Source of the DNA: Liolophura sinensis
Taxonomy: Eukaryota; Mollusca; Polyplacophora; Chitonida; Chitonidae
DNA length: 64,000 bases
Direction: 5' to 3'
Assembly: GCF_032854445.1 (NCBI RefSeq)
Contig: NC_088304.1
Location: 33,970,810-34,034,809 of the forward strand
The notes under the pieces: generated by a model
Database searches by the model: none
What the model saw: the letters and a program-made list of their open reading frames with translations, nothing else
Told to the model about the DNA's origin: nothing
In this document: piece by piece, positions 46,258 to 58,722 of the stretch
Layout of the letters: each line of letters starts with the position of its first letter
How positions within the stretch are numbered: the stretch's first letter is position 1
Translations under genes and position numbers: made by a program

Positions 46258-46580
46258 GGATTTTACATCGTACTTAATAATTTTTCATTCATATGACGAC
46301 GATTGGTCATTAGGTGTATACATATACTATATTTTCTTGTAGCAGCGAGAGTCCATGCCACCAAAATGCTGCCGCCACTGAAGTATCATGTCGAAGACAC
46401 TAGACATGACACCTCACCCAGTCACTTTATACTGACACCGTGATAACCAGTGATGTTTCCTTGCCAAGCTAGGCAGCAACAAGTACCATTTTTGTAGTCT
46501 TTGTATGACCCGATCTGGGTTTGATTCCGGGCCTCTCGACTGCGAGGTAGACGCTTTAGCCATTAGGCTTCCGAAACGGT
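46258..46580 (-). repeat. SINE family 2, near full length, antisense
   Basis: The reverse of the tail (TTCATATGACGACGATTGGT), body (AGACACTAGACATGACACCT) and tRNA-like head (GGTTTGATTCCGGGCC near 46,516; TTTAGCCATTAGGCTTCCG) is present. The tRNA-like signature is SINE-derived, not a tRNA gene. Confidence 0.88.
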
Positions 46581-47069
46581 GTCCTCGTGTCAAAGCACCC
46601 CAGATAGTGTTTTATTCTAACTATTCACGTAATTCTTTAAATACAGTAATACCGTATTGCATGCTCCCCGTGGAAACATTGAAGCAGAACCAAACGTAAA
46701 CTTGTTGTCATCAAAGAGAAGGGAGTAAATCTTTTATAAAATATTTGTATGTTTTTTTAGTTATTCCGCTACATTAGATAATAAAGCGAATACGCTGTGA
46801 GACAGGCTTTACGTACAAGCTATGTTAGTAGTTTTATTTGCTCCCTTGATAGTTTATTCACCTAATCGGTCATCGCCCCTTAATATGTGTTAATATGCAT
46901 AACGCCAATTTTAGATATCAAATGCTTGACAAATGGATTCTGAAGAAGCGTCCCGATTGGCTAGTCCATGATTGCGATTGGATAAACTTTAACCATACGC
47001 TTGTTATACCCTGCGATTGGTTAAATAACTTGATTGCTGAGAACAACTGGCCTCTAGACAATGCCGTGA

Positions 47070-48130
47070 CGTCTAATAAATTGAAATAGGCATCAGTTCA
47101 TTTTCCTTATCTAATTAAGGTTAAGCCTTGGTGCTAGGGGGTGGGGGTGTAAAAGCTGCTATAATTTTAAGGTTTTACTTGAACAGTTAGAATAAAGCCC
47201 TAGCTCAGGTAAATAGACAAGAGGTTGTATTTCAGTGCCAAGTTATACAATTGAGCTTATTCATCTCAGAAAGCTACGTGATATGAGCAGATCAACTGGA
47301 TTAATCCCCTAACTGAGGTAATTTGACAAGAGGCCGTATTTAACCCGTTACGTGTGGCCATTTACCAACTATCACACTGTCGTCGCTGCTCTAGCTTTTG
47401 CTCTCTGTGCTGTAGTCTTGTACAATGTACTACACACCATGTAAACAATTTACATGTGTTTAGTTTACAAAAGCTGAATCAGATATCGCTTGTTTCACAC
47501 CTCGCAACATCACCTCCCGCCCTCTGTACATGCCTGGAGGGGTTTTAAGCCATAATCAGTCATGTAACACCAGCAGCTATACATCACTGTGACATCATGA
47601 GAATATAACAGATTTTTTGAAAGCACCCAGACGAATGCCAGTCGAGTAATCTTTATTAACAGTTAACAATCCCCGGAGGCCTAAAGGTGTGTAAATTGGT
47701 TAATGTTGATTCAGCTAGACAGGAATATAATCACACAAAGTTCAGCCATAACTTGGTGACTGGCGCGTCTTACACCAATTAACAATTTTATTTTTTAAAA
47801 TGACGCCGCAAATGTGGCATATCTTACATCAAATGGCTTAATGAGATTGTATCTTCAGTAATTCTAGATCATTGACGTCGAATAAATTGCAGTTAATATC
47901 ACTGCATTTTTTGACCTAATTCTGCTTATGCCATGGCGTTATGGGGTGTGTAAATTGCGACTATTTATGACTTGCATGAACAGTTAGAGTAAAACCCTAC
48001 AACTGAGGTAAATCGACTGGAGACCGAAATTCACTGGCTATGTGTGACCAATTGTCAGCTATCAAACTGCTGTCTCCGCTCTGGTTGTATTCTCTGTGGT
48101 ATAATTATATTGTTACAAAACCCTATGTAT
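47070..48130 (+). repeat. Element CD: three C-block copies in one kilobase
   Basis: C-block strings occur at about 47,160-47,230 (GACAAGAGGTTGTATTTCAG), 47,310-47,400 (GACAAGAGGCCGTATTTAAC, CCAACTATCACACTGTCGTC) and 47,880-48,090 (AATAAATTGCAGTTAATATC, AGCTATCAAACTGCTGTCTC). All are in the same orientation and separated by unrelated DNA, so they are separate or dispersed duplications. Confidence 0.75.
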
Positions 48131-48439
48131 AATTATTAGCTTTAGGTAAGCGTGTCATTTATTAGATCCAAACGGCCTTGTTTAAACTGGTTTCTCGCTG
48201 CGACATAAGTAAGATCAGTAAAGTCGCCATGTCTATCCGTCCGTTGGTCCGTTTTGTCGTCAAATTTCTGACATAAACTGAAAGATCACAGGTTGCTAAA
48301 TACTAAAGACTTTAAAAGTAGAAGTTATTGCTACCTGACATGGTGATCAGCACTGAGATGTGGCCCGATATGAATAATTGCAATAAAAACCAAATGAGCT
48401 ACATATATTATTATAAAACTGATTTTTACACATTCATCT

Positions 48440-48645
48440 TGAACATACCTTTCGTCTTTCCAACATCACTGGAAACTGTTGACTTCTTCTCTTTGCATGA
48501 ATCCCTTCTGTGTTCGAACTTTATATACTTTTTAGTACTTTGGTGGTTTGTGTTAAACGTGGTTTTGGGAATTGGCTTTAAAATTATTGTCCTGGAATGT
48601 CTTGATTGACGACTGGTATATGAATGTCATGTATCGACGCCCAGT
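48440..48645 (+). repeat. Element CD: D-block end
   Basis: ACATCACTGGAAACTGTTGA, GGTGGTTTGTGTTAAACGTG and TTTTGGGAATTGGCTTTAAA lead to GGTATATGAATGTCATGTAT. The copy is cut off by the following family 2 SINE body. Confidence 0.8.
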
Positions 48646-48785
48646 GTCAGTATAATGTGACCGGTTCGGGTGTCATGTCTGGTGTTTTGGGCATGATACT
48701 TCAGTGACAGCAGCACTTTGCTGGCATGGACTTGCTGTGCCAAAAAAGACATAGTATATGTACACACTTCACGGGGTCATAAGCA
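48643..48785 (+). repeat. SINE family 2, body fragment
   Basis: GTGTCAGTATAATGTGACCG, GGTGTCATGTCTGGTGTTTT and AAAGACATAGTATATGTACA match the family 2 body. Head and tail are missing. It abuts the D-block end with no spacer. Confidence 0.85.
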
Positions 48786-48900
48786 CTGCCGTCCAAAGAT
48801 CTGTAAACGTGCTTTCTCTAACATATAACATTGTGTTTGCATTATATCTTGTAAAAGTGTAACGTAGGTATTAGTTTAAAAAAGTTAAGCTGTGTTTTGA

Positions 48901-48934
48901 AATAAGCATATCTTGTAAAAGATATATGCTTATT
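48901..48934. repeat. Short AT-rich hairpin
   Basis: AATAAGCATATCTT faces GATATATGCTTATT around a short GTAAAA loop, giving an 11-bp perfect stem plus partial pairing. No poly-T tract follows and no function is assigned. Confidence 0.5.
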
Positions 48935-48939
48935 ACAAA

Positions 48940-50680
48940 ACATATTTGTTACAAAACGTACGCATTTGTGTGAGAAAAAAAAGCGTTTCAAGCTGTGCTT
49001 TGTAAGAAGATCTTGTTAACTTCAAGGGAACTCGGTATTCGTGTTGCTACGCTGTTAATGACGTTAGTAACCAGTGTTGACTTGTCGGATATCAACATCT
49101 ATTGGCAGTTACAAATATCAGATTTCCAAAGGAAACTGTTACCATCTAATAAGGTACGTCCATTCCTGTAGTTTACATCTGAGATAGCAGTTTAATGATT
49201 ACAGTCACATAAATTTGTATACAACCGATAGCCTTAGGCATAGGAGACAAAAAAAAAACAACAAAACATTTTGCCCGGGAGCTTGCATAGAATACAGGAT
49301 ACACGCGGATGCTTTGCTGCATGTACCAATGACTTTTGACTATCTGATATAGAGGCTTATAAATGGTTGCTGTAACGATATTGTCGAGTTTGACCTACAT
49401 GGACAACCTATTGTCTTCAGACCAACGTGACCTGTCAAGCTGAAGTAAACACCGTGACCCTGTTCTGGGTCATAGCCGCTTGGGCAGACGCGGTAGGGCA
49501 AGGGGAGGTGAAGGGGGCATTTTACGTTCAGTTGACTTTAATTTATGTCTTGTTAGGCTACAATACACTGAAAGAACGGGCGCATTATTAAGAGTTATGG
49601 CGTTGTTCAAGCAGAACGTCTGTAATCATTATCATTAATCATTATTGAGCTGGTATTATACACGGCTTCGTCGTCAACAAAAGGCGATTATATGCCGACT
49701 GCTACCAAATTTGAATTATAACTCTAGCTGAGGTAAGAACAGTAATTATCGTTATTATCTATGGCGGTCCTCCATTCCAGAGAAAATACAATTTGAACAA
49801 GGATTAGTCATGAATTAAAATGTCAATTTGTTTCGATTATACTTTGCATCTGTGTTGGTATTGGTTTACATTGTACGGCTTTAATAACACTATTTCCTTC
49901 ATTTGTCATCATAAAGAACTCTAGTGCATTTCTGCTAAGGGAATGACTAATTGCCACTCTGCGACCTTCACAAAGATCAAATTCGTACATCTTGTGTATT
50001 GTGGAAATGTCAATATATATATATATAAGCGAAATGCTTTTATAATTGTCACTTCAGTATCCGTTCTAATTTGTATTTCTGTATTTAACCTTTCATGTTT
50101 AGCCCATTCTTCATCTTAGCACCGAAATGACTCAGAAGGTAAAGTCAAGGCAATATCCATCTATTATAGTGTCGCCACGTCGCACAAAAGTGTATATGAG
50201 AGGTACATGTTTATGTCACGGGTGTCCTGAATTATTAACCTTGAAATCTTGTAATTTGAGTGCATTCTTGTTGTCCGTACATAATGTGACATTTAGCGTA
50301 AGAACATATATCCTGCGTAAACTATAGGACTTGAAAATCTTTTTTTCTTTTGTCTTATCCTTGAGACGCCATCTACTGGTAGAAGTGCATGAAGTACACG
50401 TGACGTGTTTTAATGTTATAGAGATCCTTAATGCTGTTGTAGGCAAATAAAGATAAAGCAGACTTTCTGAAGACGTTCAACGATAGACAAATACAAATAT
50501 GCTATCATCGTCAAAAGGCGATCAATCAGATGTGCTGTCAGTTATCCAAAATTATCCTCGTACAATTTACCTAACTAATGCCAGCAAGCAGCATACTTGG
50601 ATTCCTCGCCGAAGAATTATGAAGGCTGTTAAATGTCCTCGTGTCCTCATGTAGTGCTCAGGTCAAACGCACTGGCCAAC
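48940..50680. other. Unassigned sequence
   Basis: No recurring repeat or supported exon. A short TA run lies at about 50,014-50,028. Confidence 0.4.
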
Positions 50681-50682
50681 CA

Positions 50683-50987
50683 TTTTATTTATTTGTTTGA
50701 TTGTAGCTTAATGCCAAAACCACTTATAGTATGGCGGTCAGCGGATAGAGGAAACCGAATGCCCGGTGGTAAAGCACAGACCTCTGGCAAGATACAAACT
50801 TTCACTCGCAGAAATGCACACCATAGGGGTAGGAACAAGCGGTCTTAAACGAACGCAAGACTATGTGAACAGCCAATATGGAGAATCCACAAATTCCAGG
50901 TCTATGGATGGCTGGATCTGAACCTACACCCCGAGTGTGCTCTCGATTGAGAGAAAGCTTCTCTAAGTGCTAGACCACGCCCCGCAC
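50683..50987 (-). repeat. tRNA-headed SINE, family 4, full length
   Basis: Antisense. A tail of TTTATTTATTTGTTTGATTG precedes a distinct body (GGAAACCGAATGCCCGG). The tRNA-like head read on the minus strand is CGTGGTCTAGCACTTAGAGA with a B-box-like GTTCAGATCC. The body does not match families 1-3. A fragment with a similar TTGATTGATTGCTATTTAAC start at about 13,144 may be related. Confidence 0.6.
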
Positions 50988-51002
50988 CCCTGGTCCGACT
51001 GC

Positions 51003-51313
51003 ACTAACTAGCCAGTATTCAGTAACCTATAAATGGTGGTACGACATCTGGCATAGATATAACAACTAACTAGCCAGTATTCAGTAGCCTATAAATTGTG
51101 GTACGACATCTGGCATAGATATAACAACTAACTAGCCAGTATTCAGTAGCCTATAAATGGTGGTACGACATCTGGCATAGATATAACAACTAACTAGCCA
51201 GTATTCAGTAGCCTATAAATGGTGGTACGACATCTGGCACAGATATAACAACTAACTAGCCAGTATTCAGTAGCCTATAAATGGTGGCACGACATCTGGC
51301 ATAGATATAGCAA
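51003..51313. repeat. 62-bp tandem repeat, 5 copies
   Basis: ACTAACTAGCCAGTATTCAG begins at 51,003, 51,065, 51,127 and onward at 62-bp steps. The units differ by only a few bases, so the expansion is recent. It lies 16 bp after the family 4 SINE head. Confidence 0.95.
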
Positions 51314-52330
51314 TTCTGAGCCGCGATCAAAATTCAAAGACGTAATACATTTCATAATTTGTGGCTCAAAGATTTCAAACTGTGATAGTTTTGTCATATA
51401 CGTATTAGGTATATTAAATTTTAACTCACAGGATCTAAAAATTACAGTTAAAATAAAATTTTAAATTCCGACATAAGTCAAAACCGCATGGTTTTGTGAA
51501 ATTTCTTCCCGACATCTTCAGTTTAGCCTTTAAGAGATACAGCACCCTCAGGTATAGACTGATCTGCTACATGGAAACGCGGTCGACATACATGTTTTGG
51601 AGACATCTGCGCCTAGAACCCAAAGCATAATCTGTGGTAGGTTAAAAGATACTGACTGCCAAACTCTGTAATTAGCCGGAAATGCAAATGGAAAGGAATG
51701 GGATGTCATATTGGGTTTCTTCAGCAAAGTGCATCAGTTAGGCAGCATTACAATATTTACAGAAAGGCAAATCAACGAATGACAAAACTGAGAAGAACAG
51801 TAGCTATGACTGAAATGTGAAGAGTAATAAAGAAGGTCACACACAACCGGAGGTGACATTTTTATTTTATAACAGTATATATTGTTGAAAACAATCAGGT
51901 CAACAACGATAAGGGAAGCCTTTGGCTTGAATGTATTATTTTACATTCATAACAAGTCTCACTTTTAAATTCAGCTGTTAACTAAGCTAAGTCTATTGAC
52001 TTTTTGTTTATGCTAATTATATCTGCAGCCTGGGTTCTCTAATCAGGTCACATAATACACGCAGAACGTCCTTTAATCTCAATGTTGTCAGGTAGTCAAT
52101 CAAAATTCAGGGCACAAATCCTGCGACACGCAATTAGAATTGCTGTTTAAGACATCAAAAACATTAGAACTGCTCATCTTTTAATTATCCGCTACTCCGT
52201 CGTAGTAACAGCTCAGTATAAAACCATGTAAAATGGAATAGATTTTCCCACTCTCTATATGAAGAATTATAAGCTGAAATTTAATTCGCAACGTGCAACA
52301 AACGCTGTATTATCTATATTAATACATTAA
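51314..52330. other. Unassigned sequence
   Basis: No recurring repeat or supported exon. Confidence 0.4.
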
Positions 52331-52444
52331 TACTCTGTTCATATAATTTCCGGTTTAGGACACCATATTTAAGACCCCTCACTGGGTCGAAAGTGGGGTC
52401 TAAGTTGCAACTATTCAAACATATATATATGGAATTTGAGAAAT

Positions 52445-53626
52445 CCTAACCGGGGTAAAGTGACAAGAAGCCGTATATCACAGGCGGCATGAGACCATTT
52501 CCCAACTATCACCTTGTCGTTTTACTCTCCATACCGGGGTAAAGTGACAAGAAGCCTTATATCACAGGCGGCATGAGACCATTTCCCAACTATCACCTTG
52601 TCGTTTTACTCTCCATACCGGCGTAAAGTGACAAGAAGCCGTATATCACAGGCGGCATGAGACCATTTCCCAACTATCACCTTGTCGTTTTACTCTCCAT
52701 ACCGGGGTAAAGTGACAAGAAGCCGTATATCACAGGCGGCATGAGACCATTTCCCAACTATCACCTTGTCGTTTTACTCTCCATACCGGGGTAAAGTGAC
52801 AAGAAGCTTTATATAACAGGCGGCATGAGACCATTTGCCAACTATCACCTTGTCGTTTCACTCTCCATACCGGGGTAAAGTGACAAGAAGCCGTATATCA
52901 CAGGTGGCATGAGACCATTTGCCAACTATCACCTTGTCGTTTTACTCTCCATACCGGGGTAAAGTGACAAGAAGCCGTATATCACAGGCGGCATGAGACC
53001 ATTTGCCAACTATCACCTTGTCGTTTTACTCTCCATACCGGGGTAAAGTGACAAGAAGCCTTATATCACAGGTGGCATGAGACCATTTCCCAACTATCAC
53101 CTTGTCGTTTTACTCTCCATACCGGCGTAAAGTGACAAGAAGCCGTATATCACAGGCGGCATGAGACCATTTCCCAACTATCACCTTGTCGTTTTACTCT
53201 CCATACCGGGGTAAAGTGACAAGAAGCCGTATATCACAGGCGGCATGAGACCATTTCCCAACTATCACCTTGTCGTTTTACTCTCCATACCGGCGTAAAG
53301 TGACAAGAAGCCGTATATCACAGGCGGCATGAGACCATTTCCCAACTATCACCTTGTCGTTTTACTCTCCATACCGGCGTAAAGTGACAAGAAGCCTTAT
53401 ATCACAGGCGGCATGAGACCATTTCCCAACTATCACCTTGTCGTTTTACTCTCCATACCGGGGTAAAGTGACAAGAAGCCTTATATCACAGGCGGCATGA
53501 GACCATTTCCCAACTATCACCTTGTCGTTTTACTCTCCATACCGGCGTAAAGTGACAAGAAGCCGTATATCACAGGTGGCATGAGACCATTTCCCAACTA
53601 TCACCTTGTCGTTTTACTCTCCATAA
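52445..53626 (+). repeat. 84-bp array, 14 copies, amplified from element CD
   Basis: The unit of 84 bp reads GGTAAAGTGACAAGAAGCCG, TATATCACAGGCGGCATGAG, ACCATTTCCCAACTATCACC, TTGTCGTTTTACTCTCCATA, CC plus GG. It equals the C block of element CD (compare GACAAGAGGCCGTATTTCAC and CCAACTATCACACTGTCGTC elsewhere). Unit variants (GCCG/GCCT, CCGGGG/CCGGCG, TTCCC/TTGCC) are shuffled across the copies. C-like leader sequence lies at 52,360-52,445 and D-block sequence follows from about 53,760. Confidence 0.95.
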
Positions 53627-54660
53627 CGTACATTTCGCTACATCGTAAATCAGAAGTCGATAATCACAACGCCCATTTAAATAACCATAAGAAGTCCATA
53701 AGAAACCTTCAAGATACGTTTGCTAAGTTTTACAGTAGTTATATTTCTCTCTCTCACGACCGTGTATAATTCCGTTTGACTTGGGTTTAGGGGATGTATA
53801 TGCATCGTGTGGAACAAAATCGCCACATTGGATATATGAACAGTTGCTAACAAAGCGCAATTGACATATTGCAAAGTAACAAGTTATAAACTGTACCGTG
53901 ATATACACCCTTTAGATACTGATTATATTTTGCCCCTAGAACATTCCTTGCGCCTGTCGAACATTTCCTCTCGATTGCTTCAATTGAAATGATTATGTCA
54001 TATTTTTTTACTTGATATAATTTTTTATTTCTGTCAGTAATGGTGTATTAAACGTTGTTTTGGAAATTGGTCTTAGCTATATGAATTGGTCTTAGCTATA
54101 TTAACAGCTGCGGTCAAAGCAATTTTAAATAACCACAATTTTAAATAACCACAAATTATGAACTAGTATGCTGTATGATTTTGTATTTTCATTAAATTTG
54201 CGGTGTGTGTTATACGTCGTTTTGGGAATTTGCCTTGTGCTTATTGACCAGGAACGTTCTAATTGGGTAGTATACGAATGTCTCTTTCAATGCATAGAGT
54301 CATCATTCTCGAGGCTTGGCATCATTGGAAACTTATGGCTGCCTTTATACGGCTTCTTACTTTACATGCGTCATATGAGATGCACATTTTATTATCGACA
54401 ACTTATATACTAGCATTGAATGCTGATTTCTTTTATTCGCATGGATATACCTTGCTCCTTTCAAACATCACTGGGAACCGTTGGCTTCTTCTCTCTGTAT
54501 CATTCTGTCATAATTTCCTACTTTGTATACTTTCCTAGTTCTTTGGTGGTTTGTATTAAATGTCGTTTTGGGAATTGGCCTCACGATTATTGACCTGAAA
54601 CGTTCATCTCGGCTGACGGTTGGTACACGAATGTCTGTTTTGACGCATTGTTGATGGCTT
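53627..54660 (+). repeat. Element CD: D blocks after the 84-bp array, repeated
   Basis: GCATCGTGTGGAACAAAATC and CCACATTGGATATATGAACA (53,795-53,840) begin a D block. D-end sequence then recurs three times: CGTTGTTTTGGAAATTGGTC near 54,053, CGTCGTTTTGGGAATTTGCC near 54,214 and GTCGTTTTGGGAATTGGCCT near 54,562. The last runs to CACGAATGTCTGTTTTGACG near 54,628. Local duplications of the D end are evident. Confidence 0.75.
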
Positions 54661-54744
54661 TTATTGGACGTTCTGTAACTTGACCCTAGAAAATTTTATA
54701 TCTAACACAAAGGATGCTATATTTCTTTCAAGAACAGGACAAGA

Positions 54745-54759
54745 CCCCCCCCCCCCCCC
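54745..54759. repeat. Poly-C run of 15
   Basis: Homopolymer, followed by ACCACC; its length may be uncertain in the assembly. Confidence 0.95.
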
Positions 54760-55139
54760 ACCACCAAAAAAGCATTAATCGTATTTTACCGCACGATATA
54801 GAAATTTTGCTCCATTTTCATTAGTTTCATTAGTTAGCCGTACGTAACAAAATCAACATCTTTGACCCAACATCACTAAATTCAAAATGAGTACTTCACT
54901 ACACCCTACATACTGGTCACTAGATATGAAGAAATCTCTATTCTCTCATTCTGTCTACCGTTGATCCCGTGAAATTCTTCCTTTCGTGTTTAAGTTGGTT
55001 AATATAGTCCTTCATATATTGTTACGACAATTCTGATTTGTTATGTTTACTTTCTCTACCCTAGGAGGGAGAGTTGGAATGCGCTGGGAACAGGTGTCAT
55101 TTCAAATATAATGAACAAGATCAGTATAGACTACTAGAT

Positions 55140-55850
55140 CTGTCCTTATTCTATGCGTCAAAACAGACATTCGTATACCAGCCGTCAACCAATAAGGACG
55201 TTCCAGGTAGTAATCGTAAGGCCAATTCCCAAAAAAGACGTATAACACAAACCACCAAAAGAACTACGAAAACATATGAAGTACGAAAATAGGACGGAAT
55301 AGTACAACGAGAAGCAGTCAACGGTTTTCAGTGATGTTGGACAGAGGCGAGGTATGCCAAAGGCGACTGAGTGAAATCAATATTAAAATCGTGTACCATG
55401 CTAGTACACAAGTTGTCGATAATAAATCATTTGAAATCAGTTTTCAAATCGTGTGCCGTGCCAGAATATCAGTTGTCGATAACAAAATATGTATCTCAAT
55501 TGCGATTTGTTTGCAAGTGTTCATATATCCAATATCCTAATTGCACACGATGAAGACACAATCCCTAACCCAGGGATAAGCAGAACTTGACACAATCATG
55601 AAACAGAGCACCAGAGACGCTCTCTCCATATTTACTTACAAGGAAATTATATTCATTGTAAAACTTAACACGATCGGAGTTAAGGAGGAGTTTGATAGCC
55701 TTGACACACAAGTTTTTCCAGTAATAACTTCTGACGTTGATTGAAATCGTCGTTCAACACGCAGGGTCTAACAAATGCTACAAGGCCATGTATTTACACG
55801 CCATATGCATGACCCTTCGATATGTTGCTGTCCAAGTAATTTACCATGTC
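55140..55850 (-). repeat. Element CD: long antisense copy (D and middle blocks)
   Basis: Starting from the D end, AAAACAGACATTCGTATACC, AACCAATAAGGACGTTCCAG, GTTGTCGATAACAAAATATG and TGATTGAAATCGTCGTTCAA (middle block) follow in exactly reversed order relative to 38.2-38.9 kb. A short internal duplication gives two GTTGTCGATAA motifs 60 bp apart. Confidence 0.75.
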
Positions 55851-56439
55851 AAAACTGAAACTATCCCTCCTCTCGCAACGTCTGCGAGAGAAAAAATGGC
55901 ATACACATGAAGCAGGCTTTAACTCTGTTTCTTGCTTGGCTACATTAACAAAACTTTGGGACGACATCTTGTCACTATGATAGCTTTCTAAGAGAAAGTA
56001 ATAAGTCAATTAAGCAGCCGTAAATTTTATCTCTTAATTAAAATTTAAACATATCGCAACAATCCCAAATTCTCTCAAGTTAATGGGAAAACTACGCAAA
56101 TTACAAATCTTTACTATGGGTCGTCATATCTTTTCTATTTTATCATAACATATTTTTTTAGTTTAACAGCTCGCTAAACAAACTTTGATGTAGATTTTTT
56201 GTGAAGTGTAAACACGGATTGAAAAAAAACCTTGGAATGCATAAATAAACACATCGTGTACTTTATTGTATGACTCATCTTCCGTATTACTTTCCACCCT
56301 GTTACGCGTGAATGTGTGACATATATTTTGATAATTTAATTTAGAAAGAAGTACATGTAAACCTATTAACAAATGACGTTGATTTATGACATTTGCATGC
56401 GCATTTTTGTCAAAGGCTTGTGATTTATACTTGGCACTG
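55851..56439. other. Unassigned sequence
   Basis: No recurring repeat or supported exon. Confidence 0.4.
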
Positions 56440-56682
56440 GTTTCCTCTAAGGACAAAACCGAACGCCGTCATATAAGTAAATCATTTTAGTACAACGTTA
56501 AACCTCCATCATATGAGTAAATAAATAAATAAATAATAACGTCGCAAGAAGCACTACGTAAACAATTATTTAACGTGTCATCGGCATCAATGTTCACATG
56601 AAGCATTTGTGATTCATGTTTGAGCGGAAACTAGTCGTCTTGAGTACGGCGTAAGACACCAATCGAATGAATAAATTGAGAA
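56440..56682 (+). repeat. Two SINE family 1 tail fragments
   Basis: A diverged tail with CGTCATATAAGTAAATCATT and AAATAAATAAATAAAT ends at about 56,540. A second tail, GTCTTGAGTACGGCGTAAGA with AATGAATAAAT, ends at 56,682. Both lack heads. Confidence 0.75.
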
Positions 56683-56879
56683 ACTTGAGTTAAATTGCGC
56701 AAAGGTGACCGACTCACAACTGCTAACACATTATTATTATTTTTGGAACAGTAGTAGGTGATCGGCGGTTGTTTTTTATTTGCCCCTACCTGTACTTTCC
56801 ACAGTATTACCTTTCTTGAACATCATTTGTCAGCACAGGATTACTGGAGTTTTCGGCCAAACTCACAGCGGTGTTTTTA

Positions 56880-57460
56880 ACCTTGATCACTCAAGCGATT
56901 GTTCGTGACCATTTTCTTGTTTGACCTTGACCATCGCAATGTTAGTTTGTGGTCATTGCTGTGTTTGACATGGATCACTGAAGCGTTGGGCCATGGCACT
57001 ATTCAGTTTGACTTTGACCATCGCAGTGTTATTTTGTGGTCATTGCTGTGTTTGACATGGATCACTTCAGCGTTGGGCCATGGCACTATTAAGTTTGACC
57101 TTGATTACTGTAGTGTTTCACGGTGGTCACTGTAGTTTTCGGATTTGATAACTGCAATGTTTGACCTTGATCACTGAAGTGTTTGATTTTGACCCCTGTA
57201 GTGTTTGACCTAGGCCGCTATATTGTTTGACCTTGATCATGATAGTGTTTGACTTTGACGACTATAGTGTTTGACCTTGAGCTCTGTAGTGTTTGACCTT
57301 GACCATTATAGTGTTTGAACTTGATCACCGTTATGTTTAACTTGATTATTATAGTGTTTGACCTTGATACATTGATTAGTGTAGTGTTTGACTTTGATTA
57401 CCACCGTGTTTGAACTTGATCACTAACCGTGTTTGACCTTGATCACTGTTGTTGTGTTTG
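56880..57460. repeat. About 22-29-bp minisatellite (TTTGACCTTGATCACT)
   Basis: Units of the type GTGTTTGACCTTGATCACTG recur about 20-25 times with variable length. The first part has an 87-bp (three-unit) periodicity: GACATGGATCACTGAAGCGT near 56,969 is matched 87 bp on. The later part is irregular. Confidence 0.85.
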
Positions 57461-58500
57461 GTAGTATAACGAGTTTCATGGCAACAAACACACTTAATGT
57501 TTATGAGTTATCAAAGTGGTGTGTGCGGAGTCATGGAGATTTACTTGGGACGATAGGGGAACATCGTGAAAAGTAATTACCGGTATATCAGCCCTATGGT
57601 CGAAGCTTGAGTGGGGCCTGCCAGTTAAGAAGACACGGCACCTGAACTGATGAGTATCGGTGAATTACTTCTTGTCACACGAATATGAAGGCTAGGCTTT
57701 GAAGTTTTACAATGACCTTCAGTAATGTTGTTCTTAATCAAACACCTGTCATCAAAATGGGCAGACCGATATCAATCTATGAAATTAGTTGATCCGACAC
57801 TGTACATCCTTTAATGTCACTTTAGAGATAACCGACATTAGAGCTTAAGTTTTGTAATTTAATGGCTCTGTTCGGTTAATATCATAATTTTAGCTTGTAA
57901 TCTATGCTATAAATACAGGTAGGTCAGTGTACATAGCTGTTAATAAAACTGGCGATTTCCTCGCTTCAACAAGGTAGATAATTTTGGCTTCATCAAATTG
58001 TCTTAAGCGTTGGACTCATGAGGTGTGTATGTTATTCAAATGCATGTCCGTTATTGAGATTGGAATACGTTATTGAGAATGCCTGTACATCAAACCCAGC
58101 AAACGTCTTTTCATTTTGATACACGCTGACAAACAATTATCATGCCGACAAAATATGGGCGTTTTGATTATCTGATCTATTGGTATTTTGACTATCCCCA
58201 GGAGTGTTCTTACTTCATAAGGCGCCATGCAAACCCTAAAACGGGTTTATTTAAATAAAGAGAACAGCGCCATCATTCTTCTATTTCCCTACTAACGCAG
58301 CTAAAAATTGGCTTTGGTTTCTTTGATCTCTCATGCTGATGCTGTCAGCTTTTGCCAGAAATACCGCACATGGTTTAATGACTACTTGGTTAACAGTTTA
58401 ATTTACAAAATCCTCAAGATGTATGAACTGTTACTCCTATATAAGCATTCAAAATGTATGAGTGAGTGCTTGGGGCATTACGTTGAACTTAACATTTTTG
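57461..58500. other. Unassigned sequence
   Basis: No recurring repeat or supported exon. Confidence 0.4.
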
Positions 58501-58534
58501 TAACAACTTAACAATGTGTCTTCTTATGGCAGGG

Positions 58535-58722
58535 CGAGTCCAGGTCGCCAACACGCAACCCACTCACATTATACTGACACCGGACCAAAACACATTGTTT
58601 CCTTGCTCAAACCTGTCAGTGTTGAGCGTCACACATTTGATGTTTGGTATAACCAGACCCGGGTTTGATCCCGGAGTTTCCGAAATTGAGGCGGAGGCTC
58701 TAACCATTAGGCCACCGAGACG
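58535..58722 (-). repeat. SINE family 2, 5' half, antisense
   Basis: The reverse of body and head: ACCCACTCACATTATACTGA, then GGGTTTGATCCCGG near 58,661 and CTAACCATTAGGCCACCGAG. The tail half is absent. Confidence 0.88.

Noticed and set aside
46500-46582. tRNA-like sequence with a good B box
   Set aside because: It is the head of an antisense family 2 SINE; the body and tail follow. The same holds for 58,650-58,722 and 63,560-63,625.
51003-53626. CRISPR-like regular repeats
   Set aside because: Repeats are directly adjacent with no unique spacers, in eukaryotic DNA; they are tandem satellites.
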